Positions 1 through 8,337 of a stretch of 34,792 nt of DNA are shown in pieces. Below the pieces are notes generated by a model. That model was not told where the DNA came from, did no database searches, and saw nothing but the letters and a program-made list of their open reading frames with translations. The stretch lies in assembly GCA_018266105.1 (NCBI GenBank), contig JAFEBA010000114.1:1-34792 (forward strand), read 5' to 3'. A program made the position numbers and the translations under genes. The stretch is from a bacterium (GTDB lineage Bacteria > Vulcanimicrobiota > Xenobia > Xenobiales > JADMJV01). Numbering within the stretch: position 1 is the stretch's first letter; the number at the start of each line of letters is the position of its first letter.

Positions 1-1625
1 TTACCGGCGTTGCCCGCATTACCGAACAGAGAGCCGGCTGCCGAGTAAGCGCTGGGGAAGCCTCCGCCGTATCCGCCGAAGCCGGCGGGCTGGAAGCCGT
101 AAGGGTTCTGTTGGGGGACGAACTGACCAGGCTGTTGGAATCCGCCACCCAGGGCGCCGCCCGTCATCGAGGCGAACAGCTGGGTGAGCAACTGGGTCAG
201 CATCTGCATGATGCCGCCGAGCGGTCCGCCCTGCTGGAACTGGTTGCCGTAGGGGTTGTAAGCCGGATAGGGGTTGTAGGCCGGCTGCTGCTGCTGAACG
301 GGATTGTAGAAGCTGGGCAGGAAGCTGCCAGCGTTGCCGGCTCCGCCGACATTTCCGGCTCGGCCAGCGTTGCCCGCGTTACCGGCATTACCAGCGTTAC
401 CGGCATTACCAGCGTTACCAGCATTGCCAGCGTTACCGGCATTGCCAGCGTTGCCCGCGTTACCGGCATTACCAGCGTTTCCGGCATTACCAGCGTTTCC
501 GGCATTGCCAGCATTGCCGGCATTACCAGCATTTCCGGCTGCGCCGGCCGTGCCACCATTGCCGCCCAAGCCCGACGTGTTCAATTTGAAGTCGGCCGGC
601 TTGGTGTTGTTGTTTACGTCGGCGATGTTGGCGCCCAGATTGCCGCTGGTGACGGCTGCGATGGCGGCATCATACTTGACCTTGTCGCCAGCGGTGATGG
701 AGTTGCCGCCCAACTGGTCTTTGCCTTCGCTGTTGAAGATTTGACCCAAGCTGAGGGTGCCACGCTTGATGGCCAGGCTGATGGCGCCCAGGGTGGCCAC
801 GTCTTTGTCGCCTACGCCGCCTTCCACCAAATCCTTGTTGCCGGTCGCTTCAAGCACTTTTTTCAGCTGGCCGTTGTTGTAGTTGCCGCCCGCATTTTTG
901 AAGGAGGCGGCTACCTGTGAGAAGACTGCTGCATTTTTTGCGTTCTGGCCGTTGCGTCCGCTCAAGTCGGCATTGACGATGTTGGCGTAGCGCTGCATCT
1001 CGTCGGCGTCTTCGATGCGCTTGCCTGCATAGAACTCGGCACTGTAGCCTTCGATGATGCGGCGACGCTGAGAGGCGACGTCTTTAGCGCCTTTGGCGAT
1101 TTTGCCGGCGTCCACGTTGCCGTTCTGGTCGACGGCGTCGATGTAGGCCTGGAAGCCGGCTCGGTCGGTGAAGACCGGCTGGAAGCCCCCGCCTCCTCCG
1201 CCGCCGTAGACTCCGCCGCCGCCGTAGACTCCACCGCCGCCGCCGCCGCCGTAAGTCTGCTGGATGGCTGAGCCGGTGCCGTAGCCTCCGGCGTAGCCGC
1301 CGTATCCGCCCACGGGTCCGGGCTGGTAGGTGCCAGGCTGATACTGCTGGGGCACGTAGGTGCCGGGGCCAGACACGCCGCCGAAGTTGGGCTGCTGGAA
1401 CTGTTGACCGGGATTGAAGCCGCCCGAGGCGATCCCGCCCCAGGTCTGCTGCATCATCGACAGAGCCTGGATGATGCCCTGAAGGGCCTGCATCAGCTGC
1501 TGGCCGTTAAAGGCGAGAGGCGAGGCCTGACCAAAGCTCGTGGCCGGGGTGAACGCGCCCTGCGGGGTGAAGAAGTTGTTGATCGGGACGTTGCCACCGA
1601 AGCCAAAATTATTTACAGACGCCAT
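1..1625 (-). CDS. Low-complexity Gly/Asn/Ala-repeat protein, 3'-truncated by window edge
   Basis: No family is recognised. The reading frame opens at ATG 1625-1623 behind a strong AGAGGAG ribosome binding site (1634-1642) and stays open to the left edge, so at least 541 residues are visible and the C-terminus is missing. The order is: a Gln/Gly/Phe-rich N-terminus with a hydrophobic helix-like segment (LMQALQGIIQALSMM), a Gly/Tyr-rich tract, a soluble charged domain of roughly 200 residues beginning at FTDRAGFQAYIDAV, 19 uninterrupted Asn-Ala-Gly triplets (363-533), a Gln/Pro/Tyr-rich linker, a second hydrophobic segment (IMQMLTQLLTQLF), and a further Gly-Asn-Ala tract cut by the edge. There is no classical signal peptide. 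The composition suggests a structural, surface or matrix protein, which is inference. It follows two unknown genes on the same strand and may be co-transcribed with them. Confidence 0.8.
   Translation of the reverse strand, partial: MASVNNFGFGGNVPINNFFTPQGAFTPATSFGQASPLAFNGQQLMQALQGIIQALSMMQQTWGGIASGGFNPGQQFQQPNFGGVSGPGTYVPQQYQPGTYQPGPVGGYGGYAGGYGTGSAIQQTYGGGGGGGVYGGGGVYGGGGGGGFQPVFTDRAGFQAYIDAVDQNGNVDAGKIAKGAKDVASQRRRIIEGYSAEFYAGKRIEDADEMQRYANIVNADLSGRNGQNAKNAAVFSQVAASFKNAGGNYNNGQLKKVLEATGNKDLVEGGVGDKDVATLGAISLAIKRGTLSLGQIFNSEGKDQLGGNSITAGDKVKYDAAIAAVTSGNLGANIADVNNNTKPADFKLNTSGLGGNGGTAGAAGNAGNAGNAGNAGNAGNAGNAGNAGNAGNAGNAGNAGNAGNAGNAGNAGNAGNAGNAGRAGNVGGAGNAGSFLPSFYNPVQQQQPAYNPYPAYNPYGNQFQQGGPLGGIMQMLTQLLTQLFASMTGGALGGGFQQPGQFVPQQNPYGFQPAGFGGYGGGFPSAYSAAGSLFGNAGNAG
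363..533 (-). repeat. Tandem 9-bp repeat coding (Asn-Ala-Gly)x19
   Basis: Nineteen consecutive 9-bp units, read on the minus strand, each encode Asn-Ala-Gly without a single amino-acid interruption. Third-codon positions vary freely (AAC/AAT, GCT/GCC/GCG, GGT/GGC/GGA), so the protein pattern is conserved more strongly than the DNA. A shorter run of the same triplet occurs at positions 3-23 and continues past the window edge. Confidence 0.95.
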
Positions 1626-1715
1626 TTCGATATCTCTCCTCTGTCGTAATCAGTTTCCACTCAAGTTTTGATCGGGACCGGGTTCTCGTTGTTGGGGAAG
1701 TCGCTCCGCCGAAAT

Positions 1716-2282
1716 TTAACTTTCGGCTTTCTTTTTGAAGATTTCGCGGATCATTGGGTTGATACGCATCTTCGGTTCTCCACTATCTTCGCTCTCGACC
1801 TCCTCAACTTGCAAGGCCTGAACATTAAGATTTTCAGTGGAATTGAAGCGGGCTCCCTCAGACTGAATTTCGGAGCTGGTTTCGGTGCTGCTCCCCATTG
1901 CCGGTCCGCCGATCGTGATTTCCTCGGGTGTGGACCGTCCGAGACCGACTTCCTGAACCGGCTTGGTGAGGTCGACTTCGTCCATCCATTCAGAGGGGAC
2001 GAAGAAGGACTCGCTGGCGTGGAGGTCTCGGCGGGCCATTCCGTTGGCGCTCTTCGGGTCTTTGGCTATGGAATCGAACAACTGATCACGACTTCGCTGC
2101 ACGCCCTCCTGGAGGTTTTCCAACCAGTAGGCGGGAGAGACTCGCTGATACTCAAAATTGCTGGCGGCCGGCAGCTTGGGAGCGTTGGACTTGGCTTCAG
2201 CGGGCAGATTTCTGCCGCTGCGAATCGCGTCCAGGGCGTCGCCAATGCTGACCTTTTTCTCACTGCCTTTTTCTTGATCCAC
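1716..2282 (-). CDS. Hypothetical protein, 188 aa
   Basis: No family is recognised. It starts at GTG 2282 with GGGAG six nucleotides upstream and begins only 15 nt after the stop of the preceding gene, so the two are probably one transcript. The product is hydrophilic and acidic in its C-terminal half (a Glu/Ser-rich stretch around residues 130-170), then ends in a short basic tail (REIFKKKAES). No signal peptide, membrane span or metal motif is visible. The low-complexity protein starting at 1625 lies 90 nt downstream. A partner, chaperone or regulator of that protein is possible but unsupported. Confidence 0.65.
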   Translation of the reverse strand: MDQEKGSEKKVSIGDALDAIRSGRNLPAEAKSNAPKLPAASNFEYQRVSPAYWLENLQEGVQRSRDQLFDSIAKDPKSANGMARRDLHASESFFVPSEWMDEVDLTKPVQEVGLGRSTPEEITIGGPAMGSSTETSSEIQSEGARFNSTENLNVQALQVEEVESEDSGEPKMRINPMIREIFKKKAES

Positions 2283-2297
2283 GATAACTCCCAGAGA

Positions 2298-2834
2298 TTA
2301 GTCAGGTCGTTTCACCTTGTAGTAGCGCAGGGTTTCCAGATCCACCAAATGGCTTCCATCCTGATCTTGGAAGTGAAACACGAATCGGGCTTGAGTTTCT
2401 TCCGGCAGAGTTGCCGAACCGACTCTGGCTAGAGTCGGGGGGCCTCCTCGGTCGGTGTCATATACCAGTAGTGGCTCGCCGCGGTATTCCTGGAAAATCA
2501 CTCGCCCGTTGGGGAGAGAGATGATCAACTTTCCGTCCGCACGCTCCTCCTGGATGATCCCACTCTTGGGATTCTCCACTCGGACGGCGCCATTGTCGTA
2601 GCGCCTGAGTATGCGGCCGTCTTCGAGATTTAGCTCCTCGTAGTCCGTGAAGCTGTCGATCGTTCCTTTGGAGTAGTGCTCCTCCGGTGACCGACCCGGC
2701 GCGCCCTGGGGGGCTGGACTTCCGGCACCGCGGACCGCCGATTCCATCTGAGCCAATAGATTTGCGAAGTCTTGAACTAACTTCTGTTTGTCAAAGCCTT
2801 CGTCCACTCTTGTCTCCAGGTCAGCGTCCGCCAC
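2298..2834 (-). CDS. Hypothetical protein with Asp-Gly/Asn-Gly beta-hairpin repeats, 178 aa
   Basis: First gene of the leftmost minus-strand group, with a GTG start at 2834 and only weak ribosome-binding similarity. The N-terminal third is helical and acidic. Residues of about 65-130 alternate short strands with turns of the form DG, NG, SG, DG, NG (LEDGRI, DNGAVR, KSGIIQ, ADGKLI, PNGRVI). This resembles the short-repeat beta-sheet arrangement of T-complex protein 10 C-terminal repeats, but the match is by pattern only. There is no signal peptide. The function is unknown. A shared transcript with the next two genes is inferred from the 15-nt and 90-nt gaps. Confidence 0.65.
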   Translation of the reverse strand: MADADLETRVDEGFDKQKLVQDFANLLAQMESAVRGAGSPAPQGAPGRSPEEHYSKGTIDSFTDYEELNLEDGRILRRYDNGAVRVENPKSGIIQEERADGKLIISLPNGRVIFQEYRGEPLLVYDTDRGGPPTLARVGSATLPEETQARFVFHFQDQDGSHLVDLETLRYYKVKRPD

Positions 2835-2908
2835 CGGTTCATCCGGTATCAGCTATGAAGTTTTCAGTTGAGCTCGAGGCAACTCCTTTCAATTCCGAGG
2901 TTGTTCTC

Positions 2909-2917
2909 AATATAGCA
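2909..2917 (-). promoter_or_regulatory. Possible extended -10 promoter for the 2834 gene
   Basis: The minus strand reads TGCTATATT here, an extended -10 element (TGn plus TATATT), about 75 nt upstream of the GTG at 2834. No good -35 at the expected distance was found, which is tolerable for extended -10 promoters. Motif match only. Confidence 0.3.
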
Positions 2918-2998
2918 AGCCAGGGGGACATGGCGTACCGCCCAACTGTAAGGATCCTAAAATAAATTTGAGTTTCCCAATGATGGGTTCACAAGTTG

Positions 2999-4096
2999 TT
3001 AACAACTGGCCAGGAGGGTTATGCTTTCTGCGTGCATTTGGCCGACCGGCCAGCCAGGCTGTTCACTCAGGTAACGGTAGCCCACCGGTTGGTGCAGCGC
3101 CCCGCCGTCGCTGAAATTGGCGCGCAACAGCAGATCGGCGTCGAGGTCCGCGTATTCGAAGTTCCAGGTTGAGGCCACCGCCGTGGCGGCGGCCACCGCA
3201 ATCGAGGACTCGCCGACCATCCCGCCGATCATCAAGTCGATGCCGTGGGCTCGGGCAATGGCTACGATGTCTCGAGCTTCCAGGATGCCGCCGCACTTCA
3301 TCAGTTTGATATTGAAGACGTCCACCGCCTGCATTTCGGCCAGTCGGCGAGCCTCTTGCACACCACGTAGCGATTCGTCGGCGCAGATAGGGGTGGAACT
3401 GAAGGCGCGCAGGCGTTTCAGTCCCTCGAAATCGGAGCGCACCAGTGGCTGTTCAATGAGTTGTAGATCCAGGCTCTCCGCCCGGCTGAGAAAGCGCTTG
3501 GCCTGCAAGAAAGTCCAGCCTTCGTTGGCGTCCACGCGCAGACCGATCTCCGGCCCGATGGCACCTCGCACGGCTCGACAGCGGTCCAGGTCGAAATCCG
3601 GATCCTGTCCGATTTTGAGCTTGATGCAGGTGAAATCTTGTTCCACCAGCGAGCGAGCCTGTTGGGCTGCATCTTCAGGACTGGTCAATCCGATGCTGTA
3701 ATTGGTGGCCACGGGCTGGTTGGATCCCCCCAGCAAGGCCCAGCAGGGCATGTTGTGCAGGCGACTGCTCAGGTCGATCAGCGCCAGATCCAGGGCGCAA
3801 CGGGCGGCCGGTTGATTGACGGCCAGGCGGTTGAGCTTGCGGCGCAGCCCCTCCAGTCCGCGGGGATCCTCGCCCAAGAGGGCGGGCAAAAAGAGTTGCT
3901 CGAGAACGGCCTGGCAGCCAGTCAAGGTCTCCCCGGTTAGATAGGGCAGTGGCACGCCCTCACCCCAGCCGCTGAGCCCGTCCGCCGTCTTCAGTTCCAC
4001 CAACAGAGCTGAGCATTCGTCCTGGGTGCCGGTGGCGATGGCAAAGGGCCTTTTGCACTTGACCCGGGTTTGATACAAATTCCAGCCTGAAATCAT
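2999..4096 (-). CDS. Dipeptide epimerase (enolase superfamily)
   Basis: A 365-residue member of the muconate-lactonizing subgroup, most like L-Ala-D/L-Glu-type dipeptide epimerases, which racemise the alpha carbon of dipeptides, for example during murein peptide recycling. The N-terminal capping domain covers about residues 1-125, followed by the TIM barrel. The KxK acid/base pair is at K159/K161, metal ligands are D189, E215 and D240, and the second-face lysine is K264 in the NIKLMKCGG motif. The DLD at 317-319 matches the DxD that binds the dipeptide amino group in this family. ATG 4096 has GGAGG at 4103-4107. The gene diverges from ornithine carbamoyltransferase across 118 nt. O-succinylbenzoate synthase is less likely because of the DxD and because no menaquinone genes are nearby. 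The exact dipeptide cannot be read from sequence. Confidence 0.88.
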   Translation of the reverse strand: MISGWNLYQTRVKCKRPFAIATGTQDECSALLVELKTADGLSGWGEGVPLPYLTGETLTGCQAVLEQLFLPALLGEDPRGLEGLRRKLNRLAVNQPAARCALDLALIDLSSRLHNMPCWALLGGSNQPVATNYSIGLTSPEDAAQQARSLVEQDFTCIKLKIGQDPDFDLDRCRAVRGAIGPEIGLRVDANEGWTFLQAKRFLSRAESLDLQLIEQPLVRSDFEGLKRLRAFSSTPICADESLRGVQEARRLAEMQAVDVFNIKLMKCGGILEARDIVAIARAHGIDLMIGGMVGESSIAVAAATAVASTWNFEYADLDADLLLRANFSDGGALHQPVGYRYLSEQPGWPVGQMHAESITLLASC

Positions 4097-4214
4097 GGGG
4101 TTCCTCCAAAAGGATTCGCTTCCGCGCGCTCGGAACAGCTTCCCCCTTACATAAGGAACCAGGTGAGACGCCCAGTCCTCCTGGCATCTCCCTCATTTTT
4201 TTGGAGGTACCGCC

Positions 4215-5219
4215 GTGCCCGTCAATCTTCGCAACCGCCATTTCCTGAAGCTGCTGGACTTCACTCCCGCGGAAATTCAATATTTGCTCGACCTTAGTCA
4301 TAGCCTCAAGACGGCCAAGCGCACGGGCACCGAGCGGCAGCGCTTGAAGGGTAAGAACATCGCGCTCATTTTCGAAAAGGACTCGACTCGCACGCGTTGC
4401 GCCTTTGAAGTCGGGGCCTTTGATCAGGGCGCTCAGGTCACCTATCTGGGACCTTCCGGCAGCCACATTGGCGCCAAAGAAACCATGAAGGATACTGCCC
4501 GCGTGCTGGGTCGCATGTATGACGGTATCCAGTATCGAGGTTTCGCTCAGGAGACGGTGGAGACTCTGGCTGAATACGCAGGTGTTCCGGTCTGGAATGG
4601 TCTGACCGACGATTTTCATCCCACCCAGATCCTGGCCGACTTCATGACGATGCAGGAGCATTGCCGCAAGCCGCTCGGCCAGCAAAAGCTGGTCTATCTG
4701 GGGGATGCGAAGAACAATATGGGCAACTCACTGCTGGTGGGCTCAGCCAAAATGGGCGTTGACTTCCGGGTTGCTGCTCCCAAAGCGTACTTCCCTGACG
4801 AAAAGCTGGTGGCTCAGTGTCGCGAAATCGCCAGCCAGACCGGAGCAAAGATCACCTTGAGCGAGGATGTCGCCGAGGCGGTTCAGGGTGCGGACTTTCT
4901 TTACACCGATGTGTGGGTTTCCATGGGGATGCCGGCCGCCAGTTGGGAAGAGCGCGTGAACGCTTTTCGTCCTTACCAGGTCAACCGCAAGGCTCTCGAC
5001 CTGACCGGTAATTCCGAGGTGAAGTTCCTCCATTGCTTGCCCGCCTTTCATAATCAGGACACCAAGACCGGCAAAGAAGTCTGTCAGAAGTTCAACTTGC
5101 CGGATGGCTTGGAGGTCACTGAAGAGGTCTTCGAGTCCAGGCACAGCGTAGTTTTCGACGAGGCCGAGAATCGCTTGCACACCATCAAAGCAATTATGGT
5201 TGCAACCCTCGGTTCTTAA
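4215..5219 (+). CDS. argF: Ornithine carbamoyltransferase
   Basis: Cytoplasmic enzyme that joins carbamoyl phosphate and ornithine to give citrulline in arginine synthesis; the same fold also serves the reverse reaction in arginine deiminase pathways (arcB). The full length of 334 residues is present. The carbamoyl-phosphate loop STRTR is at 57-61, followed by GPSGSHIGAKET at 79-90. HPTQ is at 135-138, the ornithine-side DVWVSMG at 232-238, and the catalytic HCLP at 273-276. The start is GTG 4215 with GGAGG at 4203-4207. No arginine deiminase or carbamate kinase gene is visible, so the biosynthetic role is favoured. Its last 26 nt overlap the 3' end of the convergent glycosyltransferase gene. 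Confidence 0.96.
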   Translation: MPVNLRNRHFLKLLDFTPAEIQYLLDLSHSLKTAKRTGTERQRLKGKNIALIFEKDSTRTRCAFEVGAFDQGAQVTYLGPSGSHIGAKETMKDTARVLGRMYDGIQYRGFAQETVETLAEYAGVPVWNGLTDDFHPTQILADFMTMQEHCRKPLGQQKLVYLGDAKNNMGNSLLVGSAKMGVDFRVAAPKAYFPDEKLVAQCREIASQTGAKITLSEDVAEAVQGADFLYTDVWVSMGMPAASWEERVNAFRPYQVNRKALDLTGNSEVKFLHCLPAFHNQDTKTGKEVCQKFNLPDGLEVTEEVFESRHSVVFDEAENRLHTIKAIMVATLGS

Positions 5220-6321
5220 GCAGCTCCAAGTAAAGGTCCAGAACCTTCTGGTCGGCCTCGCGGGCGGAATAGTGGCGATGAACTTTTTGCTGGCCGGCGG
5301 CGGCCAGGCGCGCGGCTAAGGCCGGATCATCCAGCAGGCGCTGGATGGTCTCGGCCAGGCCCATCGGATCGTGGGCGGGAGCGAAGAGGCCGGTTACTCC
5401 GTCCTCGATAATGTCTTGGGTTCCGCCTACCCGGGTGGAAACGACTGGTCGTCCCAAAGCCAGCGCCTCCAGCAGCACCACTCCCAGGCCCTCGTAATGA
5501 GAGGACAGCACAAAAAGGTCAAGGGCAGCCACGGCGCTGATGAGGTCTTCAACCCACCCCAGAAAGTGCACGCGCTCGCTCAGGCCCAACTCGTCTCGCT
5601 GTTGTTCCAGTTGCTCTCGCAGGTGGCCGCTTCCCATCAGGACCAGATGAAGTCGGGGATTGGCTGGAGCCAGTCGGGCCATGGCCTGAAGCAAGTCTGA
5701 GTGTCCCTTGGCCGCCTCCAGTCTTCCGGCCATACCCATAACGATGGCGTCGGGAGGCAGGCTCCAGGGGGCCGGTCCTCGAGTTCGATAGTTTTCCAGC
5801 GCCAGGCCTCCCGGGATCAGGCTGAGCTTCTCGGGTCGGCAAATTTTTTCGTCCAGGATTTGCTTCTGGTTGACTCGAGATACCGTAATCAGGTGGTCGC
5901 ACCATCCCGCCGCCAGCTTTTCCATTGCCCAATATACGGTTTTCTTCAGGCGGGAACGAGTCGCGTTCTGCGGGAGTTCGTGGATGGTGTGAACAACCAG
6001 CGGGAGGTCGCAAAGGCGGCCAGCCAGACGAGCAATGAAGCCCGCCTTCGAGGTGTGGGAATGCAAAATTTGGGGACGATAGAGGCGGATCACCCGAATC
6101 AACTGGGCCAGCGAGCGAAGGTCCTGAAGCGGCTGGATCTGCCGGGGAATCTTGATCTGGAACATTCGATCGGTGTGGTCGGCCAGCTCTTGCTGAAACT
6201 GTTGGAAGTTGCAGGCCAGAGCAACCTCATGGCCCTGGCTGCGCAAAAGATCGAAGCCCGTGCGCAGGAAGCAATGGGCTGTCAGGTCAATTGTGGTAAC
6301 GTGAAGAGTTCTCAAGCCCAT
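5194..6321 (-). CDS. Glycosyltransferase family 4 protein
   Basis: A 375-residue GT-B-fold retaining glycosyltransferase. The N-terminal Rossmann domain starts LHVTTIDLTAHCFLR and contains HSHTSKAG at 87-94, typical of polysaccharide or lipid-linked sugar transferases. The C-terminal nucleotide-sugar domain has GMAGRLEAAKG (196-206) and the E-x7-E motif at E277/E285 (YEGLGVVLLEA). No membrane span is seen; peripheral membrane action on an undecaprenyl- or lipid-linked acceptor is typical of the group but not proven. The start at ATG 6321 has no clear ribosome binding site. The donor and acceptor sugars cannot be inferred, as no polysaccharide cluster surrounds it. Its 3' end overlaps argF by 26 nt in antisense orientation. 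Confidence 0.88.
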   Translation of the reverse strand: MGLRTLHVTTIDLTAHCFLRTGFDLLRSQGHEVALACNFQQFQQELADHTDRMFQIKIPRQIQPLQDLRSLAQLIRVIRLYRPQILHSHTSKAGFIARLAGRLCDLPLVVHTIHELPQNATRSRLKKTVYWAMEKLAAGWCDHLITVSRVNQKQILDEKICRPEKLSLIPGGLALENYRTRGPAPWSLPPDAIVMGMAGRLEAAKGHSDLLQAMARLAPANPRLHLVLMGSGHLREQLEQQRDELGLSERVHFLGWVEDLISAVAALDLFVLSSHYEGLGVVLLEALALGRPVVSTRVGGTQDIIEDGVTGLFAPAHDPMGLAETIQRLLDDPALAARLAAAGQQKVHRHYSAREADQKVLDLYLELLKNRGLQP

Positions 6322-6375
6322 GAGGGGCTGTTCGAACCACGGGCCTCTGGCCCCTTGAAATAGAAAGGATAAACG

Positions 6376-6717
6376 ATGTCTGCCTGGTTTCGCATGTTGC
6401 TATTCTTGGCCTTGATGACCCTGCCGGCGGTGGCCGGCCGCGAACTAAACAACCGCTCGGGGACCTACAATGGCGACTATGTCGCCCTCTCGATCCAGAT
6501 TCGTGAGCCTGACAAGGAAGAGGTCAAAAAGGAGCATGTCAAAATCGCTCTGCGCGAGCGGTATGTGGATATTCTTTGGTCCGAGGAAAAGATGGACCGC
6601 TGCCGGGTGGATTTCATGTATACCACCGGCTACAAGACCGAGATTACGGCTCGCGCGGCCGAAGGAGATACACGCTACTTTATTGTGATCGACGGCCAGA
6701 TAGGACCTCCTCAGTAA
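6376..6717 (+). CDS. Small secreted protein, unknown function
   Basis: A 113-residue product with a plausible Sec signal peptide (residues 1-20, hydrophobic MLLFLALMTLPAVA, cleavage near AVA-G). The mature part is about 90 residues, mixed charge and predicted mainly beta (for example YVALSIQIREP, YVDILWSEEKMDRCRVDFMY), and carries one cysteine. The start ATG 6376 is preceded by AAGGA. It diverges from the glycosyltransferase with a 54-nt gap. Its last 38 nt overlap the 3' end of the convergent membrane-protein gene. No family recognised. Confidence 0.7.
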   Translation: MSAWFRMLLFLALMTLPAVAGRELNNRSGTYNGDYVALSIQIREPDKEEVKKEHVKIALRERYVDILWSEEKMDRCRVDFMYTTGYKTEITARAAEGDTRYFIVIDGQIGPPQ

Positions 6718-8092
6718 CCACGAGCGTGACCAGGTCGTCCGCGTAGACCGGCCTCCAGCGCTTGTTGTCCTGCACAAGCCAGAGGCCGGCTTCTTTTTGG
6801 TGAGTGAAGAGCATGGCAACCTGCAGGTTGTTCTGCAGGCAGTAGGCATCGAATCGGGCCGGGGCCTGGTCGTCCACTTTGCCCGCGTAGGGGAGGACGG
6901 CCGCCAGGTAGTTCCGATAGCATTCAAAGGGATAGACCTGAACCGCGCGCCCGTCGATACCAACCTGATAGCCGCGCCAGAGCAGGTAGCCCCCCAGGCC
7001 ATAGGGATGGGCCAGCTTGCGAGGTATTTCGGGGTGGTCGGCCAGCCAGTTGCACGCCTCTACGGGGAAGACCTGGAACTCCTGATTGGGCCCGACGGGT
7101 ATGGTCAGCGTCTGTTTGGGGTCGGCCAGAGAGAGCGGCTTGAAGCCGGACCAGAGCAGCAGGGCCGCCGCGCACACCTGCCACACCCAGGCCGGGCCCC
7201 TCAGATGCTGGCACCAGCGGGGCAAAGCCAGCAGGGCATAGAGCGGAATGTGCCGCCAACCGGTCAAGGTGAACAGGGCGAAGAAAAGCAGCACCAGATC
7301 GTCTCTATGCCATCTGGGTCGAAGCATCATCCCGCAGGGGATCCACAGACTCATTGCTAGCAGGCAGGAGCCGAACAGGTCAGGTCTGCGCCAGAGCGGT
7401 GCCCATTCGTTCAGGTATCGACCCCAAGGGCTGCCCAGCAGCCGCAGCGGGTGGAGTAGCAGCCAGATGCCCGATGGGTTACAGCAGGCAGCCAGGCCCG
7501 CCAGCCCCGTCATGGCCAGCAACTTTCGGTCGCGCCGCACCAGCCCGGTTAACCCTAGCAGCAGGATGCCCGCGCTGACTCCGCCGTGTAGGTTGGCCCA
7601 GACCGCAAAGAGACCAAAAACCGCCAGAGGATGAAGTTGTTTTCGTAACTGCAGCCAGCGCCACAGGCAGGCCAGGCCAAGGTATGTAAAGATGTAGGCG
7701 CGCACGTCAAAGAAGGAGCGGCCTTCAGCGCCCAGCAAGCTGATGGCCAGAGCAGGAGCCAGCCAGCCCGGCTGGCCGTCCGAGCGCAATCTTCGGCCTG
7801 TGTCCAAAAGCAGGCCAAAAGCGGCGCTAATGGTGAGAGCTTTGACCAGTTGAAGGCCTTCCAGGCCAGCGATTTCGTAGAGCTTGTAGGCCAGCCAGGC
7901 GCACAGCCACTGGTCATTATGCCAGGGGGCGGCGGGTGCTGACCATGAGAACGGGTCCTGTTGAGGGATGTGGCCGGTCTGGCTGATCAATCGCCCGTCC
8001 GCCAACAACCACCACAGGTCGGCTGAAGGGATGTGCTGGTAGCAAGCTCCCAGGCAGACCCAGAGCAGAAGGAGAGCCAGCGGCCATTTCAC
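6680..8092 (-). CDS. Polytopic membrane protein, possibly GT-C-fold
   Basis: About 470 residues with roughly ten hydrophobic segments in the first 330 residues, followed by a soluble C-terminal part of about 130 residues. The first extracytoplasmic loop carries D-L-W-W and a DPFSW motif separated by short loops. Acidic residues in loop 1 of such proteins recall GT-C glycosyltransferases that use lipid-linked sugars, but the match is by architecture only. I place the start at GTG 8092, whose TGA overlap (GTGA) with the preceding zinc-ribbon gene indicates translational coupling. An upstream ATG-type start at 8161 would give 493 residues and a 73-nt overlap, with a non-hydrophobic Ser/Arg-rich extension. 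The 3' end overlaps the convergent small secreted protein gene by 38 nt. Confidence 0.72.
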   Translation of the reverse strand: MKWPLALLLLWVCLGACYQHIPSADLWWLLADGRLISQTGHIPQQDPFSWSAPAAPWHNDQWLCAWLAYKLYEIAGLEGLQLVKALTISAAFGLLLDTGRRLRSDGQPGWLAPALAISLLGAEGRSFFDVRAYIFTYLGLACLWRWLQLRKQLHPLAVFGLFAVWANLHGGVSAGILLLGLTGLVRRDRKLLAMTGLAGLAACCNPSGIWLLLHPLRLLGSPWGRYLNEWAPLWRRPDLFGSCLLAMSLWIPCGMMLRPRWHRDDLVLLFFALFTLTGWRHIPLYALLALPRWCQHLRGPAWVWQVCAAALLLWSGFKPLSLADPKQTLTIPVGPNQEFQVFPVEACNWLADHPEIPRKLAHPYGLGGYLLWRGYQVGIDGRAVQVYPFECYRNYLAAVLPYAGKVDDQAPARFDAYCLQNNLQVAMLFTHQKEAGLWLVQDNKRWRPVYADDLVTLVVTEEVLSGRRSQ

Positions 8093-8319
8093 CCCGGTCG
8101 GCGCTGCTGCTGGATTTTCTCTAGCAGAGCTGCTCGAGCGGGATCTAACTGGCGGAGGCAATCATAGCAGATGGGTTCCAGCTCGGGCCCCTCGTAGACC
8201 AGGTCCGAACTCTGGCGCATCTGGCCGCACTTGGAGCAGTAGTCGGGTTTGCCAAGGTTGTTGGGCAGCATGAGATTTGTCCAGCTTTGCCTTTCGAAAG
8301 ATTGACGAATATTAGACAT
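8089..8319 (-). CDS. Small zinc-ribbon protein, 76 aa
   Basis: A short soluble protein with two CxxC pairs, C28/C31 (YCSKCG) and C51/C54 (CYDCLRQ), spaced 20 residues apart, which is the usual layout of a single treble-clef or zinc-ribbon site. The remainder is basic and ends QQRRPG. ATG 8319 is chosen; a TTG immediately upstream (8322) would add one residue. Its TGA overlaps the GTG of the next membrane-protein gene, so the two are probably co-translated. The target, nucleic acid or protein, is unknown. Confidence 0.7.
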   Translation of the reverse strand: MSNIRQSFERQSWTNLMLPNNLGKPDYCSKCGQMRQSSDLVYEGPELEPICYDCLRQLDPARAALLEKIQQQRRPG

Positions 8320-8337
8320 CAATGGTATAAACGGACT

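Noticed and set aside
363..533. Tandem repeat as a CRISPR array
   Set aside because: Units are 9 bp, contiguous, without spacers, and code for a regular tripeptide.
111..920. Long plus-strand open frames over the repeat gene (also 334-744 plus and 197-559 minus)
   Set aside because: They arise from the 9-bp repeat, which is free of stops in several frames. Only the minus-strand frame opened at 1625 has a ribosome binding site, a non-repetitive domain and sensible codon use.
1668..2432. Plus-strand frame of 254 codons
   Set aside because: It runs antisense across two minus-strand genes with good starts and short spacing; no ribosome binding site or recognisable product.
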